NCBI GenBank assembly: GCA_965658745.1
Contig: CBFHTK010000006.1
Coordinates: 62,001-126,000, forward strand
DNA: 64,000 nucleotides
Origin: JAHDFB01 sp965658745
GTDB lineage: Bacteria; Bacteroidota; Bacteroidia; Chitinophagales; Saprospiraceae
Reading direction: 5' to 3'
The notes below the pieces were generated by a model. It did no database searches. It was not told where the DNA came from and was given only the letters and a program-made list of their open reading frames with translations. Below are positions 8,660-16,998 of this stretch, piece after piece (positions within the stretch are counted from its first letter, which is position 1; every line of letters starts with the position of its first letter). Made by a program: the position numbers and the translations under genes.

Positions 8660-8774
8660 TTTAGAATGCCAATGAAATTAGATTTCAGTTAAAAAGGCAA
8701 CATTTAATCGCGTTTTTAAAAAGATCGTCGGTTTAACTCCATATCAATACTCAGTAAGGGATTCAGGTCAATAG
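8660..8774 (+). pseudogene. Relic of an AraC-family regulator C-terminus
   Basis: The 338-base gap between dusB and the fasciclin gene contains a short in-frame tail (8694-8774) translating to KKATFNRVFKKIVGLTPYQY and then SVRDSGQ before a stop. This is the second recognition helix and the LTPxQY end typical of AraC/XylS DNA-binding domains. The frame is closed by a stop at 8679-8681, and the expected upstream part of the domain is absent or shifted in frame, so only a fragment survives. No Met precedes it. The family assignment of the fragment is quite clear; that it is a dead gene rather than a sequencing artefact is inference. Confidence 0.55.
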
Positions 8775-8885
8775 CACGATGCCCGCTCGTCAAACTGTTT
8801 ATCTTTTTGTAAGAATACTTAAACAATACTTTGATTTGTGTCGTTTAGTTTGAAATTGATTAATAATAACAAATAAATTAATAGT

Positions 8886-9839
8886 ATGAAAAATCTAAAT
8901 TTTATTCTTTTAGGCTTAGCCTTCATGGGAATTTTTACTTTTACTTCTTGTGAGGAAGATCCAGAACCAGAACCAGAGATAGTAAACATCGTTGAGACAG
9001 CACAGGGGGCTGACAACTTGAGTATGCTCGTAGATGCACTAGTTGCAGCTGATTTAGTAGATGTGTTGAACGGAGATGGTCCATTTACAGTTTTTGCACC
9101 AACAAACACTGCCTTCCAAACATTGCTAGATTCTAATCCAGATTGGAATGCAGTAGAAGATATAGACAAAGCGACTTTGACAAGCGTATTGTTATTTCAC
9201 GTTCTAGGCGGTTCAATCAAAGCGGCTGATTTAACTGATTCGTATGTTACAACGAATTCTGTTGGACCAGAAGATGAGCCAGTAGTTCTTCAGATCGACG
9301 TAACAGGAGGTGTGAAATTTAATGGTACTGCAGAGCCAGTAACTACAGATGTTGAAACAACAAATGGAGTTGTACATATTATCGATGAGGTTATGTTGCC
9401 ACCAAATGTTGTAACATTGGCGATCAACAATCCTTCAAACTTCTCAATTTTAGTTGCGGCGCTTACAAGAGCTGACCTAAATACGATGTATGCAGATATT
9501 TTACAAAATCCAGGTCCTTTCACAGTGTTTGCTCCAACAGATCAAGCATTTATCGACCTACTAAATAGTAACCCAGATTGGTCAACATTGGATGATATTC
9601 CAGTTGCAACTTTGGAAGCTGTATTAAATTACCACGTTATTCAGAATGCAAACGTACAAGCTGATCAATTAACTGACGGTGCTGCGGTAACAACACTTGG
9701 TGGATCTGACTTAACAATTGATCTTTCCGACGGAGCGAAATTATCTACAACAAGTGGACAATCTGTAGATATCATCTTGACTGATGTTCAAGGTACAAAT
9801 GGTGTAATCCACGCTATTGACACTGTACTTTTACCATAA
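8886..9839 (+). CDS. Lipoprotein with two fasciclin (FAS1) domains
   Basis: A 317-residue surface or periplasmic lipoprotein. The signal ends in FTFTSC with lipid-attachment Cys22, followed by an acidic EEDPEPEPE tether. Two FAS1 domains follow, about residues 33-170 and 175-317; each has the H1 box FTVFAPTN(T/D)xAF and the H2-like NGVVHIID or NGVIHAID ending. FAS1 domains mediate adhesion to proteins or polysaccharides; bacterial examples are extracellular and mostly uncharacterised. It is monocistronic, with an intrinsic terminator 50 bases downstream shared with the convergent icd gene. Ligand unknown. Confidence 0.9.
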   Translation: MKNLNFILLGLAFMGIFTFTSCEEDPEPEPEIVNIVETAQGADNLSMLVDALVAADLVDVLNGDGPFTVFAPTNTAFQTLLDSNPDWNAVEDIDKATLTSVLLFHVLGGSIKAADLTDSYVTTNSVGPEDEPVVLQIDVTGGVKFNGTAEPVTTDVETTNGVVHIIDEVMLPPNVVTLAINNPSNFSILVAALTRADLNTMYADILQNPGPFTVFAPTDQAFIDLLNSNPDWSTLDDIPVATLEAVLNYHVIQNANVQADQLTDGAAVTTLGGSDLTIDLSDGAKLSTTSGQSVDIILTDVQGTNGVIHAIDTVLLP

Positions 9840-9890
9840 TATGTAATACGACAAACAAATTAGTTTACCGTTTTGACAGGCGGTTGTAAA

Positions 9891-9926
9891 AAAAAGCCAG
9901 TTGATTGAAAATCAGCTGGCTTTTTT
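9891..9926. terminator. Bidirectional intrinsic terminator between the fasciclin gene and icd
   Basis: GCCAGTTGAT and ATCAGCTGGC form a 10-bp stem (one G-U pair) with loop TGAAA, flanked by an A-run on one side and a T-run on the other, so it can end transcripts of both convergent genes. Confidence 0.85.
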
Positions 9927-9948
9927 ATTTGTCAGTAGATCGGACTAA

Positions 9949-12174
9949 CTATTTAATTTTTGACAATAAGGTATTTAGTGTTTTACTTGGTCTCATAGCT
10001 TCAGAAACAAGCGTCTCATTTGGAGAGTAGTAACCTTCAATGTCAACTGGTTCACCTTGAACATCAATTAACTCTTGAAGAATTTGATCTTGCTTTTGAT
10101 TCATCTCAGAAGCTACCTCAGTGAATGTATCTTTTAGATCTTTGTCCTCGTTCTGTTCCGAGAGGGCTTCTGCCCAAAACATGGCCAAAAAGAAGTGGCT
10201 TCCTCTATTATCAAGTTCTTTCACTTTACGAGAAGGTGACTTGTCTTTACCTAGAAATTCAGTTGTCGCTTTGTCCAAAGCATCGGCAAGAACTTGAGCT
10301 CTTTTATTGTTAAAAGTTTCAGCTAAGTGTTCTAAAGAAACTGCTAAGGCTAGGAATTCCCCCAAAGAATCCCATCGCAAGTGGTTTTCTTCTACAAATT
10401 GCTGAACATGCTTAGGAGCTGAACCTCCAGCACCAGTCTCAAAAAGTCCTCCACCATTCATTAATGGAACAATTGATAACATTTTGGCTGATGTTCCTAC
10501 TTCTAAAATTGGAAATAGATCTGTGTTATAGTCTCTAAGTACATTTCCAGTAACTGAAATCGTATCTTGACCTTTCTTGATTCTATCTAGTGAAAATCTA
10601 GTAGCATCTTTCGGAGTCATGATATGAATCTCAAGTCCTTCAGTATTGTGATTTGGGAGATATTTATTCACTTTCTGGATAATTTCTCTGTCGTGTGCTC
10701 TACTTTCATCAAGCCAGAATACAATAGGAGTTTTACTAGCTCTGGCACGATTTACAGCCAGTTTTACCCAATCTTGGATCGGCAAATCTTTGGTTTGGCA
10801 AGCTCTCCAGATATCGCCTTGTTCTACTTGGTGTTCAATAACAACATTGCCGTTTTGATCAACCACTTGAACCTTTCCATCAGCAGCTATTTCAAAAGTT
10901 TTATCGTGAGATCCATACTCTTCTGCTTTTTTGGCCATGAGCCCAACATTTGGTACACTACCCATTGTAGTCGGATCAAATGCACCATTTTCCTTACAGA
11001 AATCAATTGTCTCTTGGTAGATTGAAGCGTAACTACTATCAGGAATTACTGCTTTCGTATCTTTTGTTTCACCATTTTTATCCCACATCTGACCCGACGT
11101 ACGAATCATAGCTGGCATGGAAGCATCTATAATTACATCACTAGGTACATGAAGGTTTGTAATACCTTTATCAGAGTTTACCATAGCTAGGTCTGGTTTC
11201 ACAGCATAACAAGCTTTGATTTCAGCCTCTATTGCTGATCTCTTGTCGGCAGGTAGATCTTGAATTTTAGATACCAGGTCACCAAAACCATTTCGTACAT
11301 CGACACCAATTTCTTCCAGATCGCTCTCAAACTTTGTGAATACACTGTCGAAATAAACCTTCACAGCGTGACCAAATATAATTGGATCAGACACCTTCAT
11401 CATGGTAGCTTTCATATGTAGCGAAAACAGAACATCTTGCTCTTTTGCATCAGCAATTTGAGTTTCAAGAAAGTTCAATAGTGCTTTTTTTGAAAGTACA
11501 GTTCCATCAAGAATTTCACCTTCAAGTATCGAAAGATCACTCTTGAGCACTGTCTTAGTTCCGTCTGTAGAAAGGTGAACAATATCTACACTACTTGCTT
11601 TTGCAAAAGTCACAGATTTCTCGTTTGCTCGAAAATCTCCATGAGACATGGTCGCAACATGAGTTTTGGAAGTACTTGACCATGCACCCATTCGGTGTGG
11701 GTGTTTACGAGCATATTCTTTAACTGGTTTTGGAGCTCTTCTATCAGAGTTTCCTTCACGTAGAACTGGGTTTACCGCACTTCCTTTGATTTTGTCGTAA
11801 CGAGCCTTTATTTTTCGATCTTCATCTGTCTCAGGATCGTCTGGATAATCAGGAAGATTGAAACCGTCTGATTGGAGTTCCTTAATGGCAGCAGTAAGCT
11901 GAGGAACTGAAGCAGAAATATTAGGTAGCTTGATGATATTTGTTTCAGGCTCTTGAGTCATTTTCCCCAAGATTGCGAGAGCGTCTTCAACTTGCTGATC
12001 TTCAGCAAGAAAGTCAGGGAATGCCGCTAGAATTCTTCCAGCAAGTGATATGTCCTTCAATTCGATTTCTACCCCTGCCGAACCAGCGTATGCCTGGACG
12101 ATAGGTAGGAATGAATGTGTTGCTAAATACGGCGCTTCATCCGTCTTAGTGTATATGATTTTACTTTTACCCAT
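9949..12174 (-). CDS. icd: NADP-dependent isocitrate dehydrogenase, monomeric type
   Basis: A 741-residue enzyme of the monomeric IDH family, which oxidises isocitrate to 2-oxoglutarate and CO2 with NADP in the TCA cycle. The length (~740) and the start KIIYTKTDEAPYLATHSFLP are characteristic, as are the central PVLREGNSDRRAP substrate loop, the HPHRMG(A)WS segment, RTSGQMWD and the NGGGLFETGAGGSAPKHVQQF region. The open frame extends 23 residues upstream, but homologues start at MGKSKIIYTKTDE, so the ATG at 12174 is chosen. It is unrelated in length to the usual ~415-residue dimeric enzyme. A TACTTTTG box lies about 67 bases upstream. Confidence 0.96.
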   Translation of the reverse strand: MGKSKIIYTKTDEAPYLATHSFLPIVQAYAGSAGVEIELKDISLAGRILAAFPDFLAEDQQVEDALAILGKMTQEPETNIIKLPNISASVPQLTAAIKELQSDGFNLPDYPDDPETDEDRKIKARYDKIKGSAVNPVLREGNSDRRAPKPVKEYARKHPHRMGAWSSTSKTHVATMSHGDFRANEKSVTFAKASSVDIVHLSTDGTKTVLKSDLSILEGEILDGTVLSKKALLNFLETQIADAKEQDVLFSLHMKATMMKVSDPIIFGHAVKVYFDSVFTKFESDLEEIGVDVRNGFGDLVSKIQDLPADKRSAIEAEIKACYAVKPDLAMVNSDKGITNLHVPSDVIIDASMPAMIRTSGQMWDKNGETKDTKAVIPDSSYASIYQETIDFCKENGAFDPTTMGSVPNVGLMAKKAEEYGSHDKTFEIAADGKVQVVDQNGNVVIEHQVEQGDIWRACQTKDLPIQDWVKLAVNRARASKTPIVFWLDESRAHDREIIQKVNKYLPNHNTEGLEIHIMTPKDATRFSLDRIKKGQDTISVTGNVLRDYNTDLFPILEVGTSAKMLSIVPLMNGGGLFETGAGGSAPKHVQQFVEENHLRWDSLGEFLALAVSLEHLAETFNNKRAQVLADALDKATTEFLGKDKSPSRKVKELDNRGSHFFLAMFWAEALSEQNEDKDLKDTFTEVASEMNQKQDQILQELIDVQGEPVDIEGYYSPNETLVSEAMRPSKTLNTLLSKIK

Positions 12175-12240
12175 AATGTAAATTGATACTTTTTGTATAG
12201 ACAGTTTAGCTAAGAAAGTTTGAATTTTCAAAGCGAAGCA

Positions 12241-12248
12241 CAAAAGTA
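12241..12248 (-). promoter_or_regulatory. Putative -7 promoter box of icd
   Basis: TACTTTTG on the minus strand fits TAnnTTTG and lies 67 bases before the chosen icd start, which also supports starting icd at 12174 and not at the upstream codon at 12243. The rest of 12175-12511 (about 340 bases) holds no recognisable gene. Confidence 0.4.
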
Positions 12249-12511
12249 CAGAAAACAGTTGAAATTAGTGAGTGAGTATTTGGACAATGGACTTGCTGTT
12301 AAGTTAACTCATTAACTACACGAGTTCTATTTTCAATGATTGAAGGGAAATTCTTAGCAATATATGCGTTAATTTATCTTCCTTCTAAAAATCGAAGATT
12401 GTCAATATCAAACTAGTGAGTAGGTGTTTAGATTGAGAATTATGAATTCTATTAGACTTTTGAAATTGTCTTTTAATGGCATAATTAGAAAAGGAAGTAT
12501 AGAATTTTGTG

Positions 12512-13195
12512 CTATTGCGATAAAGCTTTTGCAATTTGGCTTTTAACTTGATCGGTCTCTGCGTAGCCTTGCGCAATGAGATAGTATGATTCTCCATTTT
12601 TTAGTACGACAGTCGGAAAACTATTTACGCCTAAGTTTCTTGCCATTTGAAAATGCTTTTTAACTCTCTCCTTGTACTGTGGAGAAGTGAACTTCTGTTC
12701 AAAATCGCTTACGTCGATACCTTCAACTTTACCTGCTAGTTCTATAAATGTCTTGGGATCTTGTGGATTTTTGTTGTCGTAATAGAATGCTTTCTGGACA
12801 TTCTGAAAATATGACCATCCTTGCTCTGGAGCCATGTCCAATATTACTGCTACTGCTCGGCAGCTAGGCTCTGTATCATATTCTATTGTGGAATCATCTA
12901 GAATACTATATTGAAACTCTTGCCCAGATCTCTCATGTACTTCTTCCCAATGCTCTGTCAAAAATGACTTTAGATCAGTCATCTTCTCTTGATTATAAGG
13001 TCTTAAACCACCCATGACAATTTCAAGCTTTATGTTTTCATCTAAATCGTCAATCACTTTGCTGAATTCAGGAGAAAACCCATAACACCATGAACACATA
13101 GGGTCACCGACATAAATGAGTTTTGTTTCGTTGGAGTTTTGGGCATGGGACGATATTGACATAATCAAAATAATTGTGGTCAGAAGATATTTCAT
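12512..13195 (-). CDS. Secreted DsbA-family thioredoxin-like protein
   Basis: A 227-residue protein with an N-terminal signal peptide (hydrophobic to SSHAQ, residues 1-19) and a DsbA/FrnE-type thioredoxin fold. The redox motif CSWC is at residues 34-37 in the context DPMCSWCYGF, and the cis-proline loop is VNSFPTVV near residue 190. Family members form, break or isomerise disulfides in the periplasm, or act as 2-hydroxychromene isomerase-like enzymes; the CxxC argues for redox activity. No DsbB or other partner is seen nearby. A terminator separates it from the upstream coiled-coil operon, so it is probably transcribed alone. Confidence 0.85.
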   Translation of the reverse strand: MKYLLTTIILIMSISSHAQNSNETKLIYVGDPMCSWCYGFSPEFSKVIDDLDENIKLEIVMGGLRPYNQEKMTDLKSFLTEHWEEVHERSGQEFQYSILDDSTIEYDTEPSCRAVAVILDMAPEQGWSYFQNVQKAFYYDNKNPQDPKTFIELAGKVEGIDVSDFEQKFTSPQYKERVKKHFQMARNLGVNSFPTVVLKNGESYYLIAQGYAETDQVKSQIAKALSQ

Positions 13196-13231
13196 AAGCT
13201 GATAACAGTAGATTTATTGGATGTTTGCAAC

Positions 13232-13258
13232 AAAAAAGGAGATGCAAAATGCATCTCC
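13232..13258 (-). terminator. Intrinsic terminator of the PspA-like operon
   Basis: GGAGATGCA and TGCATCTCC form a perfect 9-bp stem with loop AAA; on the minus strand the stem is followed by six Ts. It lies just after the stop at 13284. Confidence 0.88.
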
Positions 13259-13283
13259 CTTGTATCTTATGTGAATCTAAAAA

Positions 13284-14315
13284 TTACTCAAACAAATTCT
13301 TATAGTCTGAATCGCTAGAATCATCTAGAGTGTTCTCGTTGTAATCAACTTCTGGCATTTCATCAAGATCTAAAACTTCATCATGCTGTTCACTACCACC
13401 CATAAGTAATAGGCTAGAACGTTTTTCATATTCTTCCAACATCTTGAGCCCTTGCTCTTCAAAAACACCACTTTGCAAGTCAATAGAATCCATAAATGAA
13501 GATGACATTTCCATGAATTGCTCCATTTCACCAACTTTGTTCGCTACATCATCAGCAATATGTTCCATTGCCTGATCAAACATCGCTCTTTTGTCTTTAT
13601 CTCCACTAATAATATTCATAGCAGATTTCATAGCAGAGTGCGATGTCTTGATTGCTCTGTATTCTACCTCTTTTACCTTGACTTGATCTTTAGTATCCTC
13701 CAAAAGAATTTCGGAGTTAGCGTACATCTTCGTCAGTACTTTGTGAAGAATAGTCATTCGCTTATGTAGAACAGCATATTTGCTATTACTCTCTTTCAAA
13801 CGAGCAGCTTTTCTAGTCGCAAGCGTTAGAGCAGAGCTATTGCCTTGTTCTTTCGCTTTTTTAGCAATCAGAAGATTCTGCTTGATGTCATCAGTGTTGC
13901 TGCTGATCAAGTCCTTAATCTTGCGCATTTGACCTCGTAAACTACCAATCTGCTTACTCATTTTTTGCAGATTATCTTCTAAGTCACTAATGTAGTTCTT
14001 AAGTATTCCAATAGGGTCAATCGTTACAAAAATTCCTGTGATCTTGCGCATAATGCTTTTATACATATACCCGACTACTGCACGTACTTTTGGGTCAAGT
14101 GCCATATAAATGATTGCACCCAAGACCAATAGGGATATGACAATTCCTATGGTTGTAGTAAGAAAAGTTAATACGGCGGCTCCTGCAGTAAAAAGAAAGT
14201 AGCCTGCAACTGCAGCTACACCAACAAGGAACAATGCGCCAGTTTTTCCTTCTGGTTTTTGCCAAAATGTTTTTGGCTTGAAATCATTATTGTCTAGGGG
14301 ATTAGATACAGCCAT
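13284..14315 (-). CDS. Membrane-anchored coiled-coil protein resembling PspA/IM30
   Basis: A 343-residue protein I do not recognise by name. It has a short cytoplasmic start, a hydrophobic hairpin (about residues 27-47 and 50-72), then roughly 200 residues of long charged helices beginning IDPIGILKNYISDLEDNLQ, and an acidic tail (305-343). The helical part follows the order of PspA/IM30 (ESCRT-III-like) proteins: a DPxxxLK..I.DLE opening, a long hairpin rich in K, Q and A, and a final helix with KVGEMEQFMEMS, as in the GExE of PspA. Such proteins remodel or protect membranes. The assignment is from pattern only. It lies 10 bases after the upstream coiled-coil gene and is closed by a strong terminator. 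Confidence 0.6.
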   Translation of the reverse strand: MAVSNPLDNNDFKPKTFWQKPEGKTGALFLVGVAAVAGYFLFTAGAAVLTFLTTTIGIVISLLVLGAIIYMALDPKVRAVVGYMYKSIMRKITGIFVTIDPIGILKNYISDLEDNLQKMSKQIGSLRGQMRKIKDLISSNTDDIKQNLLIAKKAKEQGNSSALTLATRKAARLKESNSKYAVLHKRMTILHKVLTKMYANSEILLEDTKDQVKVKEVEYRAIKTSHSAMKSAMNIISGDKDKRAMFDQAMEHIADDVANKVGEMEQFMEMSSSFMDSIDLQSGVFEEQGLKMLEEYEKRSSLLLMGGSEQHDEVLDLDEMPEVDYNENTLDDSSDSDYKNLFE

Positions 14316-14325
14316 AGATATTTAG

Positions 14326-14880
14326 TTATATATATTTTTCGAATAGGTTTAGATCTTGTTTTAGCTTTTCATCAAAGAACTGATACGAAGATACGAAGTT
14401 CGTGCGTATAGATTCGAGTTTCGTTCGCTCCTTTTCCAAGGTTTCATCAGCCGTCGCAATTTTCTTTTCAAGAATTTCAATTTCAGCTTGTAACTTTTGG
14501 ATTTTTTCCTTGTTGGTCTGGATACGCTTTGCAATTTCGCTATTTTTCTCAACTCGGTTTTCTAGCTTATCTTCTTTTTGTCTTTGAAATGCTTCTGCGA
14601 AATTTTCCATCTGAGATGTCAATATTCGCTTGTAATGCTGCACACTTTGTTTGAAAGCAGTTTTAGTGAAGCCCATCGTTTTGGCAGTAGCAAAAGCTGA
14701 CTTAAAAGCTGTCTCTTCATCTATGCCCATTCCTTGAAGAGTTTTTACTGAAGAAAGAAATTTCAAATAATCGAAATCCTCAACATAGTTTTCTTTGATT
14801 GCCTTTATTAAGGCATCAGAAGAGCGTTTATCTAGATCAGTTGGTACATCAAGTAAAACCTTCAAATCTATTGCTGCCAT
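14326..14880 (-). CDS. Cytosolic helical/coiled-coil protein, partner of the PspA-like gene
   Basis: A 184-residue protein without signal or membrane segment. Residues 1-80 look like a compact helical domain (YVEDFDYLKFLSSVKTLQGM, then AFKSAFATAKTMGFTK), and residues 90-170 are a strong coiled coil rich in K and E (IQKLQAEIEILEKKIATADE). No family name comes to mind with certainty. It precedes the PspA-like membrane protein by 10 bases on the same strand, so the two proteins are made together and likely interact through their coiled coils. The function is unknown; a role as adaptor or regulator of a membrane-remodelling partner is inference. Confidence 0.7.
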   Translation of the reverse strand: MAAIDLKVLLDVPTDLDKRSSDALIKAIKENYVEDFDYLKFLSSVKTLQGMGIDEETAFKSAFATAKTMGFTKTAFKQSVQHYKRILTSQMENFAEAFQRQKEDKLENRVEKNSEIAKRIQTNKEKIQKLQAEIEILEKKIATADETLEKERTKLESIRTNFVSSYQFFDEKLKQDLNLFEKYI

Positions 14881-14930
14881 ATTATAATATTAAATTTTAT
14901 TCGCTTGATCGATCAAATTGAAAACAACAA

Positions 14931-14954
14931 GAGTGATTAAAGTATCAATCACTC
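14931..14954. repeat. Short hairpin ahead of the coiled-coil operon
   Basis: GAGTGATT (14931-14938) and AATCACTC (14947-14954) are a perfect 8-bp inverted repeat with an 8-base spacer, 51 bases before the start of the minus-strand operon. It may be an operator or a leader hairpin. The rest of the 424-base divergent gap (14881-15304) shows no gene. Confidence 0.35.
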
Positions 14955-15304
14955 AAAGTACAAAGCTAAGGAACAAAAAGTTCAATTTGATCAATTTGAA
15001 TCGCAAAGCATCGACAATATGACTAATTGCGACGATGAAATCAATGTTTTGGTAGGTTCTTTCTGCAAAGTTCTATTGGAACAGGGTTGAATAATAAAGG
15101 GATTAGGAGTGAAAAATCTCCTTTTTTTGACAAGGTCAAAATAAAATACATTTACTGCAATAAAGAGTTGGATTGAATTAGTGATTGATGCAGAAAAATA
15201 ATTTTTATGCATTTTTTTGTACTGCAACTGTCACGTCTCAAAAAAACTTGTGTATATCTGATACACGTGTTCAACTTTATTTAAAAAAAAGAAAAATTAC
15301 AATA

Positions 15305-16276
15305 ATGAAACAGACATTCAAATTTTCAGTTTTGCTCGTACTTTTAGCAGCTTTATTCTTCAACAGTTCTTGTGAAGGTAATCTAGAGGTTGATTGTGAG
15401 TTGTATGATGTAGATATTACGCTAGCCATCGATTCATCTGGGGCTATACTTACTGCTAATGTAGTAGAAGGTACTCCCGAATATAACTATATATGGTCAA
15501 CGGGTGAAATAACTTCATCGATATTAGTCAATGCAGAAGGTACTTATGGTGTAACTGTTACGGACGGAAACGATTGTACAGACGAAGCAGCGATAGAAGT
15601 TGTTTTACAAACTGATTGCTTAGATTTTAGTGCAAGTATTTCAGGTTCTGATAGCCTACTAGTTGCTATAGGTCAAGGGGGAACAGAGCCCTACATATAT
15701 GAATGGAGCGAGGGGTCTACTACTCAAGCCATTGATGTTTTTGAAGATGGTGTTTATGAGGTGACTATTACAGACGCAGATGGATGTGTTGCTACTGCAA
15801 GTTATACAGTAGATACCGATGACTGTGCGGGATTTGTAGCAAATATCAATATACTGATGGATTCCATGAATAATACAACAATTTTGGTCGGATTTGCGAC
15901 AGGAGGAACGGCACCGTACTCATACTTATGGAGTAACGGCGAAAGTTCTGCAGAAATTCAGCCGAATACCTTTGGAACGTATACATTGACTATTACGGAT
16001 GCTAATGGATGTGTAAGTGAAGCAGTGGTTGTTTATCAAGATAATAGTAATCCTTGCGCTACGTTTGAACTTGAAATGTTTGCGATTCCAGACAGTACGA
16101 TGGTAGGGAGTTTCATAATAGGAGTTAGTTCATTGGATGGTTCTATAGTTGATCAGTTTTTTTGGATAGAAACTGGAGAGACAACGCCGACGATTGTTGT
16201 TCAACCTCCTGGTACTTGGACTGTGGCAGTAGGAAACGAATTCGATTGTGATGCAGTGGCATCTATCACATTATAA
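15305..16276 (+). CDS. Lipoprotein with SprB-type repeats
   Basis: A 323-residue lipoprotein: signal MKQTFKFSVLLVLLAALFF ending at NSSC with Cys23. It carries three clear SprB-like repeats of about 75 residues, each with a GGTxPYxYxWS core and an ending YxVTITDADGC or similar (around residues 50-100, 125-175 and 200-245), plus a degenerate fourth. SprB repeats are common in Bacteroidota surface adhesins of the gliding or type IX system, but this protein is short, lipid-anchored and has no CHU_C sorting domain. The frame is open upstream, but the ATG at 15305 begins the signal peptide. Monocistronic. Confidence 0.82.
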   Translation: MKQTFKFSVLLVLLAALFFNSSCEGNLEVDCELYDVDITLAIDSSGAILTANVVEGTPEYNYIWSTGEITSSILVNAEGTYGVTVTDGNDCTDEAAIEVVLQTDCLDFSASISGSDSLLVAIGQGGTEPYIYEWSEGSTTQAIDVFEDGVYEVTITDADGCVATASYTVDTDDCAGFVANINILMDSMNNTTILVGFATGGTAPYSYLWSNGESSAEIQPNTFGTYTLTITDANGCVSEAVVVYQDNSNPCATFELEMFAIPDSTMVGSFIIGVSSLDGSIVDQFFWIETGETTPTIVVQPPGTWTVAVGNEFDCDAVASITL

Positions 16277-16296
16277 ATGGCTTAGACAATAAGTCA

Positions 16297-16304
16297 TAAC
16301 TTTG
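16297..16304 (+). promoter_or_regulatory. Putative -7 promoter box upstream of the ECF sigma operon
   Basis: TAACTTTG fits TAnnTTTG and recurs upstream of yidC and the K+ channel gene. It lies 113 bases before the sigma factor start and directly abuts a 13-bp inverted repeat, so the transcript would begin within that hairpin. Confidence 0.35.
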
Positions 16305-16341
16305 CACAAAGCGTAAGACAGATTAGAACTTACGCTTTGTG
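16304..16341 (+). repeat. Perfect 13-bp inverted repeat, possible terminator or leader hairpin
   Basis: CACAAAGCGTAAG (16305-16317) and CTTACGCTTTGTG (16329-16341) are exact reverse complements around an 11-base loop. There is no T-run after it, so it may be an RNA hairpin or operator and not a classical terminator for the lipoprotein gene upstream. Confidence 0.6.
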
Positions 16342-16416
16342 TAGAGTTAATTATTGTTTGCGCGTAACCTGTTCTTCTTTCATAATCAACGTGAAAAAGC
16401 CAATACGATTAATTAG

Positions 16417-16998
16417 ATGAGCCTTAGTTTAGATATCATTAAAGCTTGCAAGCAAAAAGATCAGCGTGCACAACGTGAAGTCTACCGCTACTTGCTACCT
16501 TATCTTAAGCCTGTGGCTAATCGTTACTTGCGAAATAATCAGTTTATCAAGGATGTTTTACAAGAGAGCTTTGTTAAAATGTTCTTGAAATTTGAGACGT
16601 ACAATCTTGAACAGTCAGCTCTGATTACTTGGGCGACTAAAATAGTCATTCATACTAGTATCAACTATAATCAGCGTATTATTCCGATTAAGAATCATCT
16701 GGATATTGCTGATCTCAATATTGCTGTTTACGAGGGCAAAGATGATGTCTTCATCCAAGAGATCTCCAAAGAGCAACTGAAGCATGTTTTGGATCACATG
16801 CCAAATTCATTTTCGGAGGTATTTAATCTACATGTTATTGATGGATACGATCATGAGGAGATCTCAGAAATACTTGGTATTTCTACAGTACTATCCAGAA
16901 AGAAACTCTCCCGAGCTAGAGCATGGATTAAAAGCTCAGAAGTGCTTAGAAAAATCGTTGTGATTGTTTGTTTATTTCAAATAATAGGAACCATATGA
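16417..16998 (+). CDS. ECF-type RNA polymerase sigma factor
   Basis: A 193-residue sigma-70 family factor with region 2 (YLLPYLKPVANRYLRN, then DVLQESFVKMFLKFETYN for -10 recognition and core binding) and region 4 (MPNSFSEVFNLHVIDGYDHEEI then ILGISTVLSRKKLSRARAWI, helix-turn-helix). No sigma regions 1 or 3. Its stop overlaps the ATG of the next gene (ATGA), a membrane protein with its first ~45 residues in the cytosol, which is the standard position of an anti-sigma factor. Oddity: the last ~18 residues (KIVVIVCLFQIIGTI) are strongly hydrophobic, unusual for a sigma factor. Target genes unknown. Confidence 0.88.
   Translation: MSLSLDIIKACKQKDQRAQREVYRYLLPYLKPVANRYLRNNQFIKDVLQESFVKMFLKFETYNLEQSALITWATKIVIHTSINYNQRIIPIKNHLDIADLNIAVYEGKDDVFIQEISKEQLKHVLDHMPNSFSEVFNLHVIDGYDHEEISEILGISTVLSRKKLSRARAWIKSSEVLRKIVVIVCLFQIIGTI

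Noticed and set aside
8363..8692. 109-codon frame on the plus strand over the end of dusB
   Set aside because: It is mostly antisense to dusB and has no family resemblance; its end only overlaps the AraC relic by position, in another frame.
12175..12243. N-terminal extension of isocitrate dehydrogenase from 12243
   Set aside because: Homologues begin at MGKSKIIYTKTDE, and a -7-like box overlaps the upstream codon, so transcription probably starts after it.
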